DNA from: Elymus sibiricus
Lineage: Eukaryota; Streptophyta; Magnoliopsida; Poales; Poaceae
Direction: 5' to 3'
Assembly: GCA_039707655.1 (NCBI GenBank)
Contig: CM077665.1
Coordinates: 135,179,148 to 135,243,147, forward strand
Length of the DNA stretch: 64,000 bases
Shown here: positions 22,831 through 35,314 of the stretch, one piece after another
Position numbering within the stretch: the first letter of the stretch is position 1
How the letters are laid out: every line of letters begins with the position of its first letter
Position numbers and translations under genes: made by a program
The notes under the pieces: model-generated
Seen by the model: only the letters and a program-made list of their open reading frames with translations
The model's database searches: none
What the model was told of the DNA's origin: nothing

Positions 22831-22848
22831 TGGCGCCATTGCCGGGGA
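22831..22848 (+). other. Primer-binding site (tRNA-Asp type)
   Basis: TGGCGCCATTGCCGGGGA lies 11 bases after the LTR, with one change from the tRNA-Asp complement. About 210 bases of AT/TC-rich leader separate it from gag. Confidence 0.85.
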
Positions 22849-23056
22849 GATCTACATCAAGCCTACCAAGTACCCATCACAAACTCATCTCTTGCATTTA
22901 TATTATTTTCCATTTGCCTCTCATTTTCCTCTCCCCCACTTCTAAAACAATTTTCAGAAAAAACCAAAAATATTTGCCTTTTTATTCGCCCTTCTTCCGT
23001 TCGTCTTTTCGTTTTCTTTTTGTTTGCTTGTGTGCTAGATTGCTTGCTTTGTCACG

Positions 23057-25114
23057 ATGACTCAAGAGAATACTAAGTTGTGTGACTTCTCCAATACTAA
23101 TAATAATGATTTTATTAGTACTCCGATTGCTCCCGCCACTAGTGCGGAATCTTATGAAATTAATGCCGCTTTGCTTAATCTTGTTATGAAAGAACAATTT
23201 TCCGGCCTTCCTAGTGAAGATGCCGCATCCCATCTAAATACTTTCATTGAGTTGTGTGATATGCAAAAGAAGAAAGATGTGGATAATGATATTGTTAAAT
23301 TGAAGCTATTTCCGTTCTCACTACGAGATCGCGCTAAAACTTGGTTTTCATCTTTGCCTAAAAATAGTATTGATTCATGGAATAAGTGTAAAGATGCTTT
23401 TATTTCCAAGTACTTTCCGCCCGCTAAGATCATCTCCCTTAGGAACGATATAATGAATTTTAAGCAACTTGATCATGAGCATGTTGCACAATCTTGGGAG
23501 AGGATGAAACTAATGATTAGAAATTGCCCCGCGCATGGTTTGAGTTTATGGATGATTATACAAATTTTTTATGCGGGATTGAATTTTGCTTCTAGGAATC
23601 TTTTAGATTCTTCCGCGGGTGGTACTTTTATGAAAATCACATTAGGAGAAGCTACTAAACTCCTAGATAATATTATGGCAAATTACTCTCAATGGCATAC
23701 CGAAAGATCTCCTACTAGTAAAAAAGTGCATGCTATTGAAGAAATAAATACTTTGAGTGAAAAGATGGATGAATTAATGAAATTGTTTGCTAGTAAGAGT
23801 GCTCCTGTTGATCCTAATGATATGTCTTTGTCTTCTTTGATTGTAAATAATAATGAATCTATGGATGTTAATTTTGTTGGTAGGAACAATTTTTGTAATA
23901 ACGCGTATAGAGGTAATTTCAATCCAAGGCCGTTTCCTAGTAATTCCTCTAACAATTATGGTAATTCCTACAACAATTCTTATGGAAATTATAATAAGAT
24001 GCCCTCTGATCTTGAGAATAATATTAAAAAGGGATTCAATGCTATGATTGAAGAAAAATTGCTCAAGATTGATGATTTGGCTAGGAACGTTGATAGAATT
24101 TCTCTTGAGATTGATTCTTTGAAAATTAGATCTATTCCACCCAAGCATGATATTAATGAGTCTTTAAAATCTATGAGAATTTCTATTGATGAGTGTAAGG
24201 AAAGAACCGCTAGAATGCGTGCTAAGCATGAATGGCTTGAAAAAGTGTGTTCTCGTGATAATATTGGTGAAGATCTTAAAGTGATTGATGTGACTCCTAT
24301 TGAATCTTTGTTTTCTAATATAAATCTTGATAAAGATGGGACTGGAGACAAGTCAACTTTAGTTAAAAGGCGTCCCAATGATTTGGAGTTTATAGATCTT
24401 AATGCTAAGATTGATAAACGTGGGATTGAAGGGGTCAAAACTTTAGATAGCAATGAACCCACTCTTTTGGATTTCAAGGACTTTAATTATGATAGTTGTT
24501 CTTTGATTGATTGTATTTCCTTGTTGCAATCCATGTTGAATTGTCCGCATGCTTATAATCAAAATAAAGCTTTTACTAAACATATGGTGGATGCTATGAT
24601 GGAATCTTTTGAAGAAAAACTTGAGTTGGAAGTTTCTATCCCTAGGAAGCTTTATGATGAGTGGGAACCTACTATTAAGATTAAAATTAAAGATTATGAG
24701 TGCCATGCTTTGTGTGATTTGGGTGCTAGCGTTTCCATGATTCTGAAAACTTTATGTGATGTGCTAGGTTTCCATGAATTTGATGATTGCTCTTTAAATT
24801 TGCATCTAGCGGATTCCACCATTAAGAAACCTATGGGAAGGATTAATGATGTTCTTATTGTTGCAAATAGGAATTATGTGCCCATAGATTTCATTGTTCT
24901 TGATATAGATTGCAATCCTACATGTCCTATTATTCTTGGTAGACCTTTCCTTAGAACGATCGGTGCAATTATTGATATGAAGGTGGGAAATATTAGATTC
25001 CAATTTCCATTAAGGAAAGGCATGGAACACTTTCCTAGAAAGAAAATAAAATTACCTTATGAATCTATTATGAGAGCTACTTATGGATTGCATACCAAAG
25101 ATGACAATACCTAG
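23057..25114 (+). CDS. Intact gag-aspartic protease of a non-autonomous Athila-lineage element
   Basis: A 685-aa frame without interruption. Residues about 50-220 resemble the plant retrotransposon gag domain (WFSSLPKNSIDSWNKCKDAF, then LDHEHVAQSWERMKLMIRNC). An Asn/Tyr/Ser-rich linker follows (about 275-320), then a charged helical region. The C-terminal part (about 535-680) is a retropepsin-like domain with the active-site motif CDLGASVSM and the late motif PIILGRPFLRT. There is no CCHC knuckle. The start is the first ATG after the leader, and the stop lies just before a conserved non-coding region. The product would package RNA into particles, with pol supplied by a partner element. The open frame despite LTR divergence is notable. 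Confidence 0.85.
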   Translation: MTQENTKLCDFSNTNNNDFISTPIAPATSAESYEINAALLNLVMKEQFSGLPSEDAASHLNTFIELCDMQKKKDVDNDIVKLKLFPFSLRDRAKTWFSSLPKNSIDSWNKCKDAFISKYFPPAKIISLRNDIMNFKQLDHEHVAQSWERMKLMIRNCPAHGLSLWMIIQIFYAGLNFASRNLLDSSAGGTFMKITLGEATKLLDNIMANYSQWHTERSPTSKKVHAIEEINTLSEKMDELMKLFASKSAPVDPNDMSLSSLIVNNNESMDVNFVGRNNFCNNAYRGNFNPRPFPSNSSNNYGNSYNNSYGNYNKMPSDLENNIKKGFNAMIEEKLLKIDDLARNVDRISLEIDSLKIRSIPPKHDINESLKSMRISIDECKERTARMRAKHEWLEKVCSRDNIGEDLKVIDVTPIESLFSNINLDKDGTGDKSTLVKRRPNDLEFIDLNAKIDKRGIEGVKTLDSNEPTLLDFKDFNYDSCSLIDCISLLQSMLNCPHAYNQNKAFTKHMVDAMMESFEEKLELEVSIPRKLYDEWEPTIKIKIKDYECHALCDLGASVSMILKTLCDVLGFHEFDDCSLNLHLADSTIKKPMGRINDVLIVANRNYVPIDFIVLDIDCNPTCPIILGRPFLRTIGAIIDMKVGNIRFQFPLRKGMEHFPRKKIKLPYESIMRATYGLHTKDDNT

Positions 25115-27860
25115 ATCTATTGCGTTATGCCTAGCTAGGGGCGTTAAACAATAGCGCTTGTTGGGAGGCAACCCAATTTTATTTTTATGCTTTTGTTTTT
25201 GCTTCTGTTTTAAAGTGCTTTACACATTATTACCTCTGTAGTAATTGTGTTTTCTTGTTTTAATTAGTGTTTGAGCCAAGTAAGATCTTTGGGATGGTCT
25301 ACGGTGTTTGTGATTTGATTTTGCTGAAAAACAGAAACTTTTGCTCTCAGTCCAGGAATTTTGTAAATTCACTGGAACGTGCTTTTTTCTGAAATTTTTA
25401 CAAAAGATTGATATACAAATTTCCTTAATTTTACTAATTTTTCGGAATTTTTGGAGTTACAGAATAATTCGAAGTCTATAGATTGCTACAGACTGTTCTG
25501 TTTTAGACAGATTTTGTTTTCTTTGTGTTGTTTGCTTATTTTGATGTATCTATGGGTTGTATCGGGGGGTATGAACCATGGAGAAGTTGGAATACAGTAG
25601 ATATTACACCAATATAAATAAAGAATGAGTTCACAACAGTACCTAAAGTGGTAATTTATTTTTCTTATACTAACGGATCTCACGAGTTTTCTGTTGAGTT
25701 TTGTGTTGTGAAGTTTTCAAGTTTTGGGTAAAGATTTGATGGACTATGGAATAAGGAGTGGCAAGAGCCTAATCTTGGGGATGACCAAGGAACCCCAATC
25801 CATATTCAAGGATACCAAAGAGCCTAAGCTTGGGGATGCCCCGGAAGGCATCCCCTCTTTCGTCTTCAATCCATCGGTAAATTTACTTGAGGCTATATTT
25901 TTATTCACCACATGATATGTATTTTGCTTGGAGCGTCTTGTATGATATGAGTCTTTGCTTTTTAGTTTGCCACAATCATCCTTTCTGCACACATCTTTTG
26001 AGGGGGACACGCATTAATCGTGAATTTATTAGAATACTCCATGTGCTTCACTTATATCTTTTGAGCTAGGCAATGTTGCTCTAGTGCTTCACTTATATCT
26101 TTTTAGAGCATGGTGGTGTTTTATTTTATAGAAATAATTGAACTCTCGTACCTCACTTATATTATTTTGAGAGTCTTTAAACAGCATGGTAATTGGTTTA
26201 GGTTATGAATTTAGTCCTAATATAATGGGCATCCAAGAGGGATATAATAAAATCTTTCATATTAAGTGCATTGAATACTATGAGAAGTTTGATTCCTTGC
26301 ATATAGTTTTGAGATATAAAGATGGTGATATGAGAGTCATGCTAGTGAGTAATTGTGAATTGGTAGTAATTCTTGTGTTAAAGTTTGTGATTCCCGTAGC
26401 ATGCACGTATGGTGAACCATTATGTAACGAAGTCAGAGCATGATTTGTTTAATGATTGTCAACCTTTGTGTGAGGGTCGGGAGCGCGCGATGGTTAACTC
26501 CTACCAACCTCTCCCCTAGGAGCATGCATCTAATACTTTGCTTCGATAACTAATAGACTTTTGCAATAAGTATGTGAGTTCTTTATGACTAATGTCGAGT
26601 CCATGGATTATACGCACTCTCACCCTTCCACCTTTGCTAGCCTCTCTAGTACCGCGCAACTTTCGCCGGTGCATTAAACCCACCTTCCTCAAAACAGCCA
26701 CCATACCTACCTATTATGGAATTTCCATAGCCATTCTAAGATATATTGCCATACAACTCCCACCGTTCCGTTTTTCATGACATGCACCATCATTTTCATA
26801 TTGCTTTGCTTGATCATAAGATAGCTAGCATGATGTTTTCATGGCTTGTCCGTTTTTTGATGTCATTTGCTAGGCTAGATCGTTGCACATCCCGGTGCAC
26901 CACCGGAAGCATTCATATAGAGTCATATTTTGTTCTAGGTATCGAGTTGTAATTCTTGAGTTGTAAGTAAATAAAAGTGTGATGATCTTCATTATTAGAG
27001 CATTGTCCCGTGAGAGAAAAGGATGATGGAAGCTATGATTCCCTCACAAGTTGGGATGAGTCTCCGGACTTTACAAATAATAAAAGAGGCAAATGAAGCC
27101 CAAATAAAAAAAAGGCCAAAGATGCCCACCAAAAAAAATGAGAGAAAGAGAGAAGGGACAATGCTACTATCTTTTTCTACACTTGTGCTTTAAAGTAGCA
27201 CCATGATCTTCATGATAGAGAGTCTCCTATTTTGTCACTTTCATATAACTAGTGGAATTTTCATTATGCACAACCACTTAGTTTCTTTTTGAGCTTTCAT
27301 ACACTTATAGCTCTAGTGCATCCGTTGCATGGCAATCCCTACTCACTCACATTGATATCTATTGATGGGCATCTCCATAGCCCGTTGATATGCCTAGTTG
27401 ATGTCAGACTATCTTCCCCTTTTTCCTCACAACCTCCACCATATTCTATTCCACCTATAGTGCTATATCCATGGCTCATGCTCATGTATTGCGTGAGAGT
27501 TGAAAAAGTTTGAGAACATAAAAGGTGTGAAACAATTGCTTGACTTGTCATCGGGGTTGTGCATGATTTAGATACTTTGTGTGGGGAAGATGGAGCATAG
27601 CCAGACCATATGATTTTGTAGGGATAACTTTCTGAGGCCATATTATTTCGAAAGGACACAATTATCTTGTTAGTATGCTTGAAGTATTATTGTTTTTATG
27701 TCAATATTAAACTTTTGTTTTGAATCTTTCGGATCTGAATATTCATGCCACAATAAAGAATATTACATGGATAAATATGTTAGGTAGCATTCCACATCAA
27801 AAATTCTGTTTTTATCATTTACCTACTCGAGGACGAGCAGGAATTAAGCTTGGGGATGCT
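25115..27860 (+). other. Long 3' non-coding region with reiterated PPT-like motif
   Basis: Some 2.7 kb lie between the gag stop and the 3' LTR without a supported gene. AAGCTTGGGGATGC occurs at about 25827-25840 and again as the true polypurine tract at 27847-27859; TCTTGGGGATG at about 25771 is a variant. GGGGATGCC (25832-25840) and GGCATCCCC (25847-25855) form a 9-bp hairpin. CTTCACTTATATCTTTT repeats at 26050-26100. The same region occurs inverted at 32556-35314. Short frames (26186-26443, 27289-27513) are conserved in the inverted copy but have no recognised product. Confidence 0.75.
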
Positions 27861-29448
27861 TGATACGTCTCCAACGTATCTATAATTTTTGATTGTTCCA
27901 TGCTATTATATTATCTGTTTTGGAAGTTTTATATGCATTAATATGCTATTTTATATTATTTTTGGGACTAACCTATTAATCTTGAGCCTAGTGCCAGTTT
28001 TTGTTTTTTTCTTATTTTTGAGTATTGCAGATAAGGAATATTAAATAGAGTCCAAACGGAATAAAATCTTCGCGATGATTTTTCTTGGACCAGAAGAAAC
28101 CTACCAGACTTGGAGATGAAGGCAGGAGACCTGCCGGGAGGCGACAAGCCACCAGGGCGTGCCCCTAGGGGGGGGCGCCCTCCTAGCTTGTGGCCCCCCA
28201 GTAGGCCCCCTAACCCTATTCTTCGGCCTATAAATTCCCAAATATTACCTGAATACCAAAAAGAGCCACGAAAATACTTTTCCGCCGCCGGAAGCCTCTG
28301 TTCCCGTGAGATCCCATCTTGGAGCCTTTTCCGGTAATCTGCCGGAGGGGGATTCGATCACGGAGGGCATCTACATCAACTCCATTGCCCCTCCGATGAT
28401 GCGTGAGTAGTTCACCACAGACCTTCGGGTCCATAGCTAGTAGCTAGATGGCTTCTTCTCTCTCTTTGTTCTTCAATACCATGTTCTTCATGATCTTCAT
28501 GGAGATTTATCCGATGTAATACTCTGTTGCGGTGTGTTTGTCGAGATCCGATGAATTGTGGGTTTATGATCAGCTTATCTATGAATATTATTTGAATCTT
28601 CTCTGAATTCTTATATGCATGATTTCATATGTTTGCAAGTCTCTTCGAGTTATTGATTTGGTTTGGCCAGCTAGATTGGTAATTCTTGCAATGGGAGAAG
28701 TGCTTAGTTTTGGGTTCAATCTTGCGGTGTCCTCACCCAGTGACAAAGTAGGGGTAGCGAGGCACGTATTTGTATTGTTGCCATCAAGGATAAAAAGATG
28801 GGATTTTCATCATATTGCTTGAGTTTAACCCTCTACAACATGTCATCTTACCTAATGCGTTACTCTGTTCTTCATGAACTTAATACTCTAGATGCAGGCA
28901 GGAGTCGGTCGATGTGTGGAGTAATAGTAGTAGATGCAGAATCGTTTCGGACTACTTGACACGGACGTGATGCCTATATGCATAATCATTGCCTTGGATA
29001 TCGTCATAACTATGCACTTTTCTATCAATTGCTCGACAGTAATTTGTTCACCCACCGTATTATTTTCCTTCATGAGAGAAGCCTCTAGTGAAACCTATGG
29101 CCCCCGGGTCTATTTTCCATATTATATTTTCAGATTTATAAACCAAAAATACCGAAAATACTTCTCTGCATTCTTTTTTGCTTTTGTTTTACTTTACGTT
29201 CTAGCAATCTTTTATATCTATCTCTATCAGATCTCATCGTTGCAAATAATCGTGAAGGGATTGACAACCCCTTTTAGCGTTGGGTGCAAGAGTTTGATTG
29301 TTTGTGTAGGTGCGAAGATTGGGGACTTGCTTGTATCTCCTACTGGATTGATACCTTGGTTCTCAACAACTGAGGGAAATAATTATCTACTTTGCTGCAT
29401 CACCCTTTCCTCTTCAAGGGAAAACCAACGCAAGCTCAAGAAGTAGCA
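27861..29448 (+). mobile_element. 3' LTR of the plus-strand Sabrina-like element
   Basis: Starts TGATACGTCTCCAACGTATC directly after the polypurine tract and ends CAAGAAGTAGCA. AGCAC follows. It matches 21231-22819 with scattered differences. Confidence 0.93.
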
Positions 29449-30311
29449 AGCACCTCATCGTGCTGAGGGCGCTCTCAGGAGGCCGTAGCCGCCCCTAGCT
29501 CCTATGTTCGCAACCCGTAGCCTCGAGCCCGTGCTGACCCGAGCCCCGGCCACCGTAGCCATCGTCGCCGGTGACGCTACGGGCCGCCACGCGCCGTCCC
29601 ACCTGCAGGGATGGATGCGGATCGCTCCCCGCTCCCGATAGAGCCGCTCCACGCGCCAAATGGTGGGCGGAGGCGCAACTCCGGCGAGCCTCCGCCGTGG
29701 TTTTGGTCGCCACTGGCGAAAGTCTGGTGGAAGCCGACGTGGCGAGGCCATTAGCGTTAATCCCCCCTGCTTAATGACCCCGCAGAGGCTGACAGTGGGC
29801 CCCGCAAGCGGGTCAAACCCCAGTCAGTGCGGGGATTAACCCTGTGTCTAAGACATATGGGCCCCGCGAGTCAGGTTTGACCTGGACCGGGTCTGTTGAC
29901 TGGCTGACGTCATGATGACGTCAGGCTGACGCAGTAATTGCCTTTATAGGTTTAAATAAATTCCAGAAATTGCTAAAAAACTTAGAAAATTCATATAAAT
30001 TAATCTGTAAGTCAGATGAAAATAATTTATATATGAAAATTGATTAGAAAAATCCAATGAATCCATCTGTACCATTTTCATGCATGATAGAGCAACCTAA
30101 ATAGGAGAACTTGGACATTTCGTTCAAATACAATATGTGATCTCACATATGGAGTTGAATTTGAACCTTGGGTTCAAACCTACTTCATTTAAATCTGTTG
30201 CTAGATGCATTAGCTCAAACACATCATATTGCCATGTCATGTTAATGCATCTTAATGTTGCATTTGATGTGTATTGATTTGTTCCCCTTCGAAGGTTGTT
30301 CTTCGTGTTAG

Positions 30312-30377
30312 GCACTGTTCCGGAGGATACGGTCGAGTATCCATCTGAGGAGCAGTAACGTGTTGACGTCTTATAAG
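30312..30377 (+). other. Candidate acidic exon in the long solo LTR (damaged)
   Basis: The 66 bases after TTCGTGTTAG encode an acidic stretch (VPEDTVEYPSEEQ) followed by an in-frame TAA, and end at TAAG|GCAAGC. The position corresponds to 12087-12158 and 16466-16419. The partner segment would start at 40872 after TTTTTGCAG. Without the inserted element the intron would be about 1.2 kb. The stop suggests this copy is decayed. Confidence 0.3.
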
Positions 30378-30970
30378 GCAAGCAACCCCCCCTTGAACAT
30401 CTCCGATACAATCCCACTCTCTCGCTCTTGCTCTCACTTATTGCATTAGGACAAAACGTTTCAACTTTTACATGTTCCGGTAGTTGAACCCATTCCTCTG
30501 CATGACTTGTCATTGTCACAGAAAATAGCTGAACCAAGCAACCTAGCATACCTGGTAGATGCTTGAGCCATGTTGTGCCTTTAACCTGCTATGCTTGCTA
30601 TGCTTAGAGTTGTGTCAGGTCTGATTCATCTGGGTGATGGACCGGAGTAAACTGGTTGTGTCCTGATGATGAGAATTAAGTGGTGAACCTGATTTGGTAA
30701 AGGTAGTAATGAGAGGCCATGTAGGAGTACATGGTGGATTGTCTCATTGGGACCGTCCTTAAGAACTGAGTCATGTGTATGTTATCCAAGACTAGCTACT
30801 ACCGCGCATTGGGCCCCAAACCAATGGACCCTCTTGACTTATTAATCGACCTGATCTCTGTCCAGGAGTTGCAATTAGTTTCTGGTGTTTGTAGGCCGTG
30901 CTAGTAGTCTACTGAGTGGCACCCCGTACAGGTGGGCTTGAGTCAGACTAGGCACCGTGGCCCGGTGTAC

Positions 30971-32555
30971 TGCTACTTCTTGAGCTTGTGTTGGTTTTCC
31001 CTTGAAGAGGAAAGGGTGATGCAGTAAAGTAGATAAGTATTTCCCACAGTTGTTGAGAACCGAGGTATTAATCCAGTAGGAGATACAAGTAAGTCCCCAA
31101 TCGTCGCACCTACACAAACAATCAAACTCTTGCACCCAACGCTAAAAGGGGTTGTCAATCCCTTCACGGTTATTTGCAAGGATGAGATCTGATAGAGATA
31201 GATATAAAAGATTGCTAGAACGTAAAGTAAAACAAAAGTAAAAAGAATGCAGCGAAGTATTTTTGGTATTTTTGGTTTATAGATCTGAAAATATAATATG
31301 GAAAATAGACCCGGGGGCCATAGGTTTCACTAGAGGCTTCTCTCATGAAGGAAAATAATAGGGTGGGTGAACAAATTACTGTCGAGCAATTGATAGAAAA
31401 GCACATAGTTATGACGATATCCAAGGCAATGATTATGCATATAGGCATCATGTCCGTGTCAAGTAGACTGAAACAATTCTGCATCTACTACTACTACTCC
31501 ACACATCGACCGACTCCTGCCTGCATCTAGAGTATTAAGTTCATGAAGAACATAGTAACGCATTAGGTAAGATGACATGATGTAGAGGGATAAACTCAAG
31601 CAATATGATGAAAACCCCATCTTTTTATCCTTGATGGCAACAATACAAATACATGCCTCGCTACCCCTACTTTGTCACTGGGTGAGGACACCGCAAGATT
31701 GAACCCAAAACTAAGCACTTCTCCCATTGCAAGAATTACCAATCTAGTTGGCCAAACCAAACCAATAACTCGAAGAGACTTGTAGAGATATGAAATCATG
31801 CATATAAGAATTCAGAGAAGATTCAAATAATATTCATAGATAAGCTGATCATAAACCCACAATTCATCGGATCTTGACAAACACACCGCAAAAGAGTATT
31901 ACATCGGATAGATCTCCATGAAGATCATGAAGAATATGGTATTGAAGAACAAAGAGAGAGAAGAAGCCATCTAGCTACTAGCTATGTACCCGAAGGTCTG
32001 TGGTGAACTACTCACGCATCATTGGAGGGGCAATGGAGTTGATGTAGATGCCCTCCGTGATCGAATCCCCCTCTGGCAGATTACCGGAAAAGGCTCCAAG
32101 ATGGGATCTCACGGGAATAGAGGCTTCCGGCGGCGGAAAAGTATTTTCGTGGCTCTTTCTGGTATTCAGGGAATATTTGGGAATTTATAGGCCGAAGAAT
32201 AGGGTTAGGGGGCCTGCTGGGGGGCCACAAGCCAGGCGGGCGCCCCCCCTAGGGGCATGCCCTGGTGGCTTGTCGCCTCCCGGCAGGTCTCCTGCCTTCA
32301 TCTCCAAGGCTGGTAGGTTTCTTCTGGTCCAAGAAAAATCATCGCGAAGATTTTATTCCGTTTGGACTCCGTTTAATATTACTTATCTGCAATACTCAAA
32401 AACAAGGAAAAACAGAAACTGACACTAGGCTCAAGATTAATAGGTTAGTCCCAAAAATAATTTAAAATAGCATATTAATGCATATAAAGCATCCAAAACA
32501 GATAATATAATAGCATGGAACAATCAAAAATTATAGATATGTTGGAGACGTATCA
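30971..32555 (-). mobile_element. 3' LTR of the minus-strand Sabrina-like element
   Basis: On the minus strand it begins TGATACGTCTCCAACATATC at 32555 and ends CAAGAAGTAGCA at 30971. The polypurine tract lies just to the right. A TATA-like motif occurs as AATTTATAG near 32185. Confidence 0.92.
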
Positions 32556-35314
32556 AGCATCCCCAAGCTTAATTCCTGCTCGTCCTCGAGTAGGTAAATG
32601 ATAAAAAACAGAATTTTTGATGTGGAATGCTACCTAACATATTTATCCATGTAATATTCTTTATTGTGGCTTGAATATTCAGATCCGAAAGATTCAAAAC
32701 AAAAGTTTAATATTGACATAAAAACAATAATACTTCAAGCATACTAACAAGATAATTGCGTCCTTTCGAAATAACATGGCCTCAAAAAGTTATCCCTACA
32801 AAATCATATGGTCTGGCTATGCTCCATCTTGCCCACACAAAGTATCTAAATCATGCACAACCCCGATGACAAGTCAAGCAATTGTTACACACCTTTTATG
32901 TTCTCAAACTTTTTCAACTCTCACGCAATACATGAGCGTGAGCCATGGATATAGCACTATAGGTGGAATAGAATATGGTGGAGGTTGTGAGGAAAAAGGA
33001 GAAGATAGTCTCACATCAACTAGGCGTATCAACAGGCTATGGAGATGCCCATCAATAGATATCAATGTGAGTGAGTAGGGATTGCCATGCAATGGATTCA
33101 CTAGAGCTATAAGTGTATGAAAGCTCCAAAAGAAACTAAGTGGTTGTGCATAATGAAAATTCCACTAGTTATATGAAAGTGACAAAATAGGAGACTCTCT
33201 ATCATGAAGATCATGGTGCTACTTTGAAGCACAAGTGTGGAAAAAGATAGTAGCATTGTCCCTTCTCTCTTTCTCTCATTTTTTTATTTTTTTTTGGTGG
33301 GCATCTTTGGCCTTTTTTTTATTAGGGCTTCATTGGCCTCTTTTATTATTTGTAAAGTCCGGAGACTCATCCCAACTTGTAAGGGAATCATAGCTTCCAT
33401 CATCCTTTTCTCTCACGGGACAATGCTCTAATAATGAAGATCATCACACTTTTATTTACTTACAACTCAAGAATTACAACTCGATACCTAGAACAAAATA
33501 TGACTCTATATGAATGCTTCCGGTGGTGCACCGGGATGTGCAACGATCTAGCCTTGCAACTGACATCAAAAAACGGACAAGCCATGAAAACATCGTGCTA
33601 GCTATCTTACGATCATGCAAAGCAATATGAAAATGATGGTGCGTGTCATGAAAAACGGAACGGTGGGAGTTGCATGGCAATATATCTCGGAATGGCTATG
33701 GAAATGCCATAATAGGTTGGTATGGTGGCTGTTTTGAGGAAAGTATATGGTGGCTGTTTTGAGGAAGGTGGGTTTAATGCACCGGCGAAAGTTGCGCGGT
33801 ACTAGAGAGGCTAGCAATGGTGGAAGGGTGAGAGTGCGTATAATCCAAGGACTCAACATTAGTCATAAAGAACTCACATACTTATTGCAAAAGTCTATTA
33901 GTTATCGAAGCAAAGTATTAGACGCATGCTCCTAGGGGAGAGGTTGGTAGGAGTTAACCATCGCGCGCTCCCGACCCTCACACAAAGGTTGACAATCATT
34001 AAACAAATCATGCTCCGACTTCATTACATAACGGTTCACCATACGTGAATGCTACGGGAATCACAAACTTTAACACAAGTATTTCTACCAATTCACAATT
34101 ACTCACTAGCACGAATCTCATATCACCATCTTTATATCTCAAAACTATATGCAAGGAATCAAACTTCTCATAGTATTGAATGCACTTAATATGAAAGTTT
34201 TTATTATATCCCTCTTGGATGCCCATTATATTAGGACTAAATTCATAACCTAAACCAATTTCCATGCTGTTTAAAGAATCTCAAAATAATATAAGTGAGG
34301 TACGAGAGTTCAATTATTTCTATAAAATAAAACACCACTGTGCTCTAAAAAGATATAAGTGAAGCACTAGAGCAACATTGCCTAACTCAAAAGATATAAG
34401 TGAAGCACATAGAATATTCTAATAAATTCATGATTAATGCATGTCCCCATCAAAATATGTGTGCATCAAGGATGATTGTGGCAAACTAAAAAGCAAAGAG
34501 TCATATCATACAAGACGCTCCAAGCAAAACACATATCATGTGGTGAATAAAAATATAGCCTCAAGTAAATTTACCGATGGATTAAAGACGAAAGAGGGGA
34601 TGCCTTCCGGGGCATCCCCAAGCTTAGTCTATTTGGTATCCTTGAATATGGCTTGGTGTGCCTTGGGAATCCCCAAGCTTAGGCTCTTGCCACTCCTTAT
34701 TCCATAGTCCATCAAATCTTTACCCAAAACTTGAAAACTTCACAACACAAAACTCAACAGAAAACTCGTGAGATCCGTTAGTATAAGAAAAATAAATCAC
34801 CACTTTAGGTACTGTTGTGAACTCATTCTTTATTTATATTGGTGTAATATCTACTGTATTCCAACTTCTCCATGGTTCATACCCCCCGATACAACCCATA
34901 GATACATCAAAATAAGCAAACAACACAAAGAAAACAGAATCTGTCTAAAACGGAACAGTCTGTAGAAATCTGTAAACTTCGAATACTTATGTAACTCAAA
35001 CAATTATGAAAAATCAGTACAATCTGGGAAATTTGTATATAAATCTTGTGTAAAAATTTCAGACTCATTCGACGCTCTGGTGAATTTATAAAATTCCTGG
35101 ACTGAGCGCCAACGTTTCTGTTTTTCAGCAAAATCAAATCAACAATCACCGTAGACCATCCCAAAGGTCTTACTTGGCTCAAACACTAATTAAAACAATA
35201 AAACACAATCATAACAGAGGCATAATTGTGTCAACACTCAAAAACAGAAAGGAAAAAGCAAAAATAAATTTATTCATTGGGTTGCCTCCCAACAAGCGCT
35301 ATCGTTTTACGCCC
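32556..35314 (-). other. 3' non-coding region of the minus-strand element
   Basis: This is the inverted counterpart of 25115-27860. GCATCCCCAAGCTT, the inverse of the polypurine tract, occurs at 32557-32570 (the true tract) and near 34613. A variant lies near 34668, and a further copy lies inside the coding region near 35909. A 24-bp block (TATGGTGGCTGTTTTGAGGA) is doubled at 33720-33769, unlike in the plus-strand element. No gene is supported. Confidence 0.75.

Larger units (their letters stand above)
21231..29448 (+). mobile_element. Sabrina-like retrotransposon, plus strand, complete ends
   Basis: This 8.2 kb element has LTRs at 21231-22819 and 27861-29448 (1589 and 1588 bp), a tRNA-Asp-type PBS, a polypurine tract and the target duplication AGCAC (21226-21230, 29449-29453). 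It encodes gag and an aspartic protease but no RT, RNase H or integrase. It must therefore be non-autonomous. The two LTRs differ by scattered substitutions and small indels, so it is not a very recent insertion. Confidence 0.93.
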
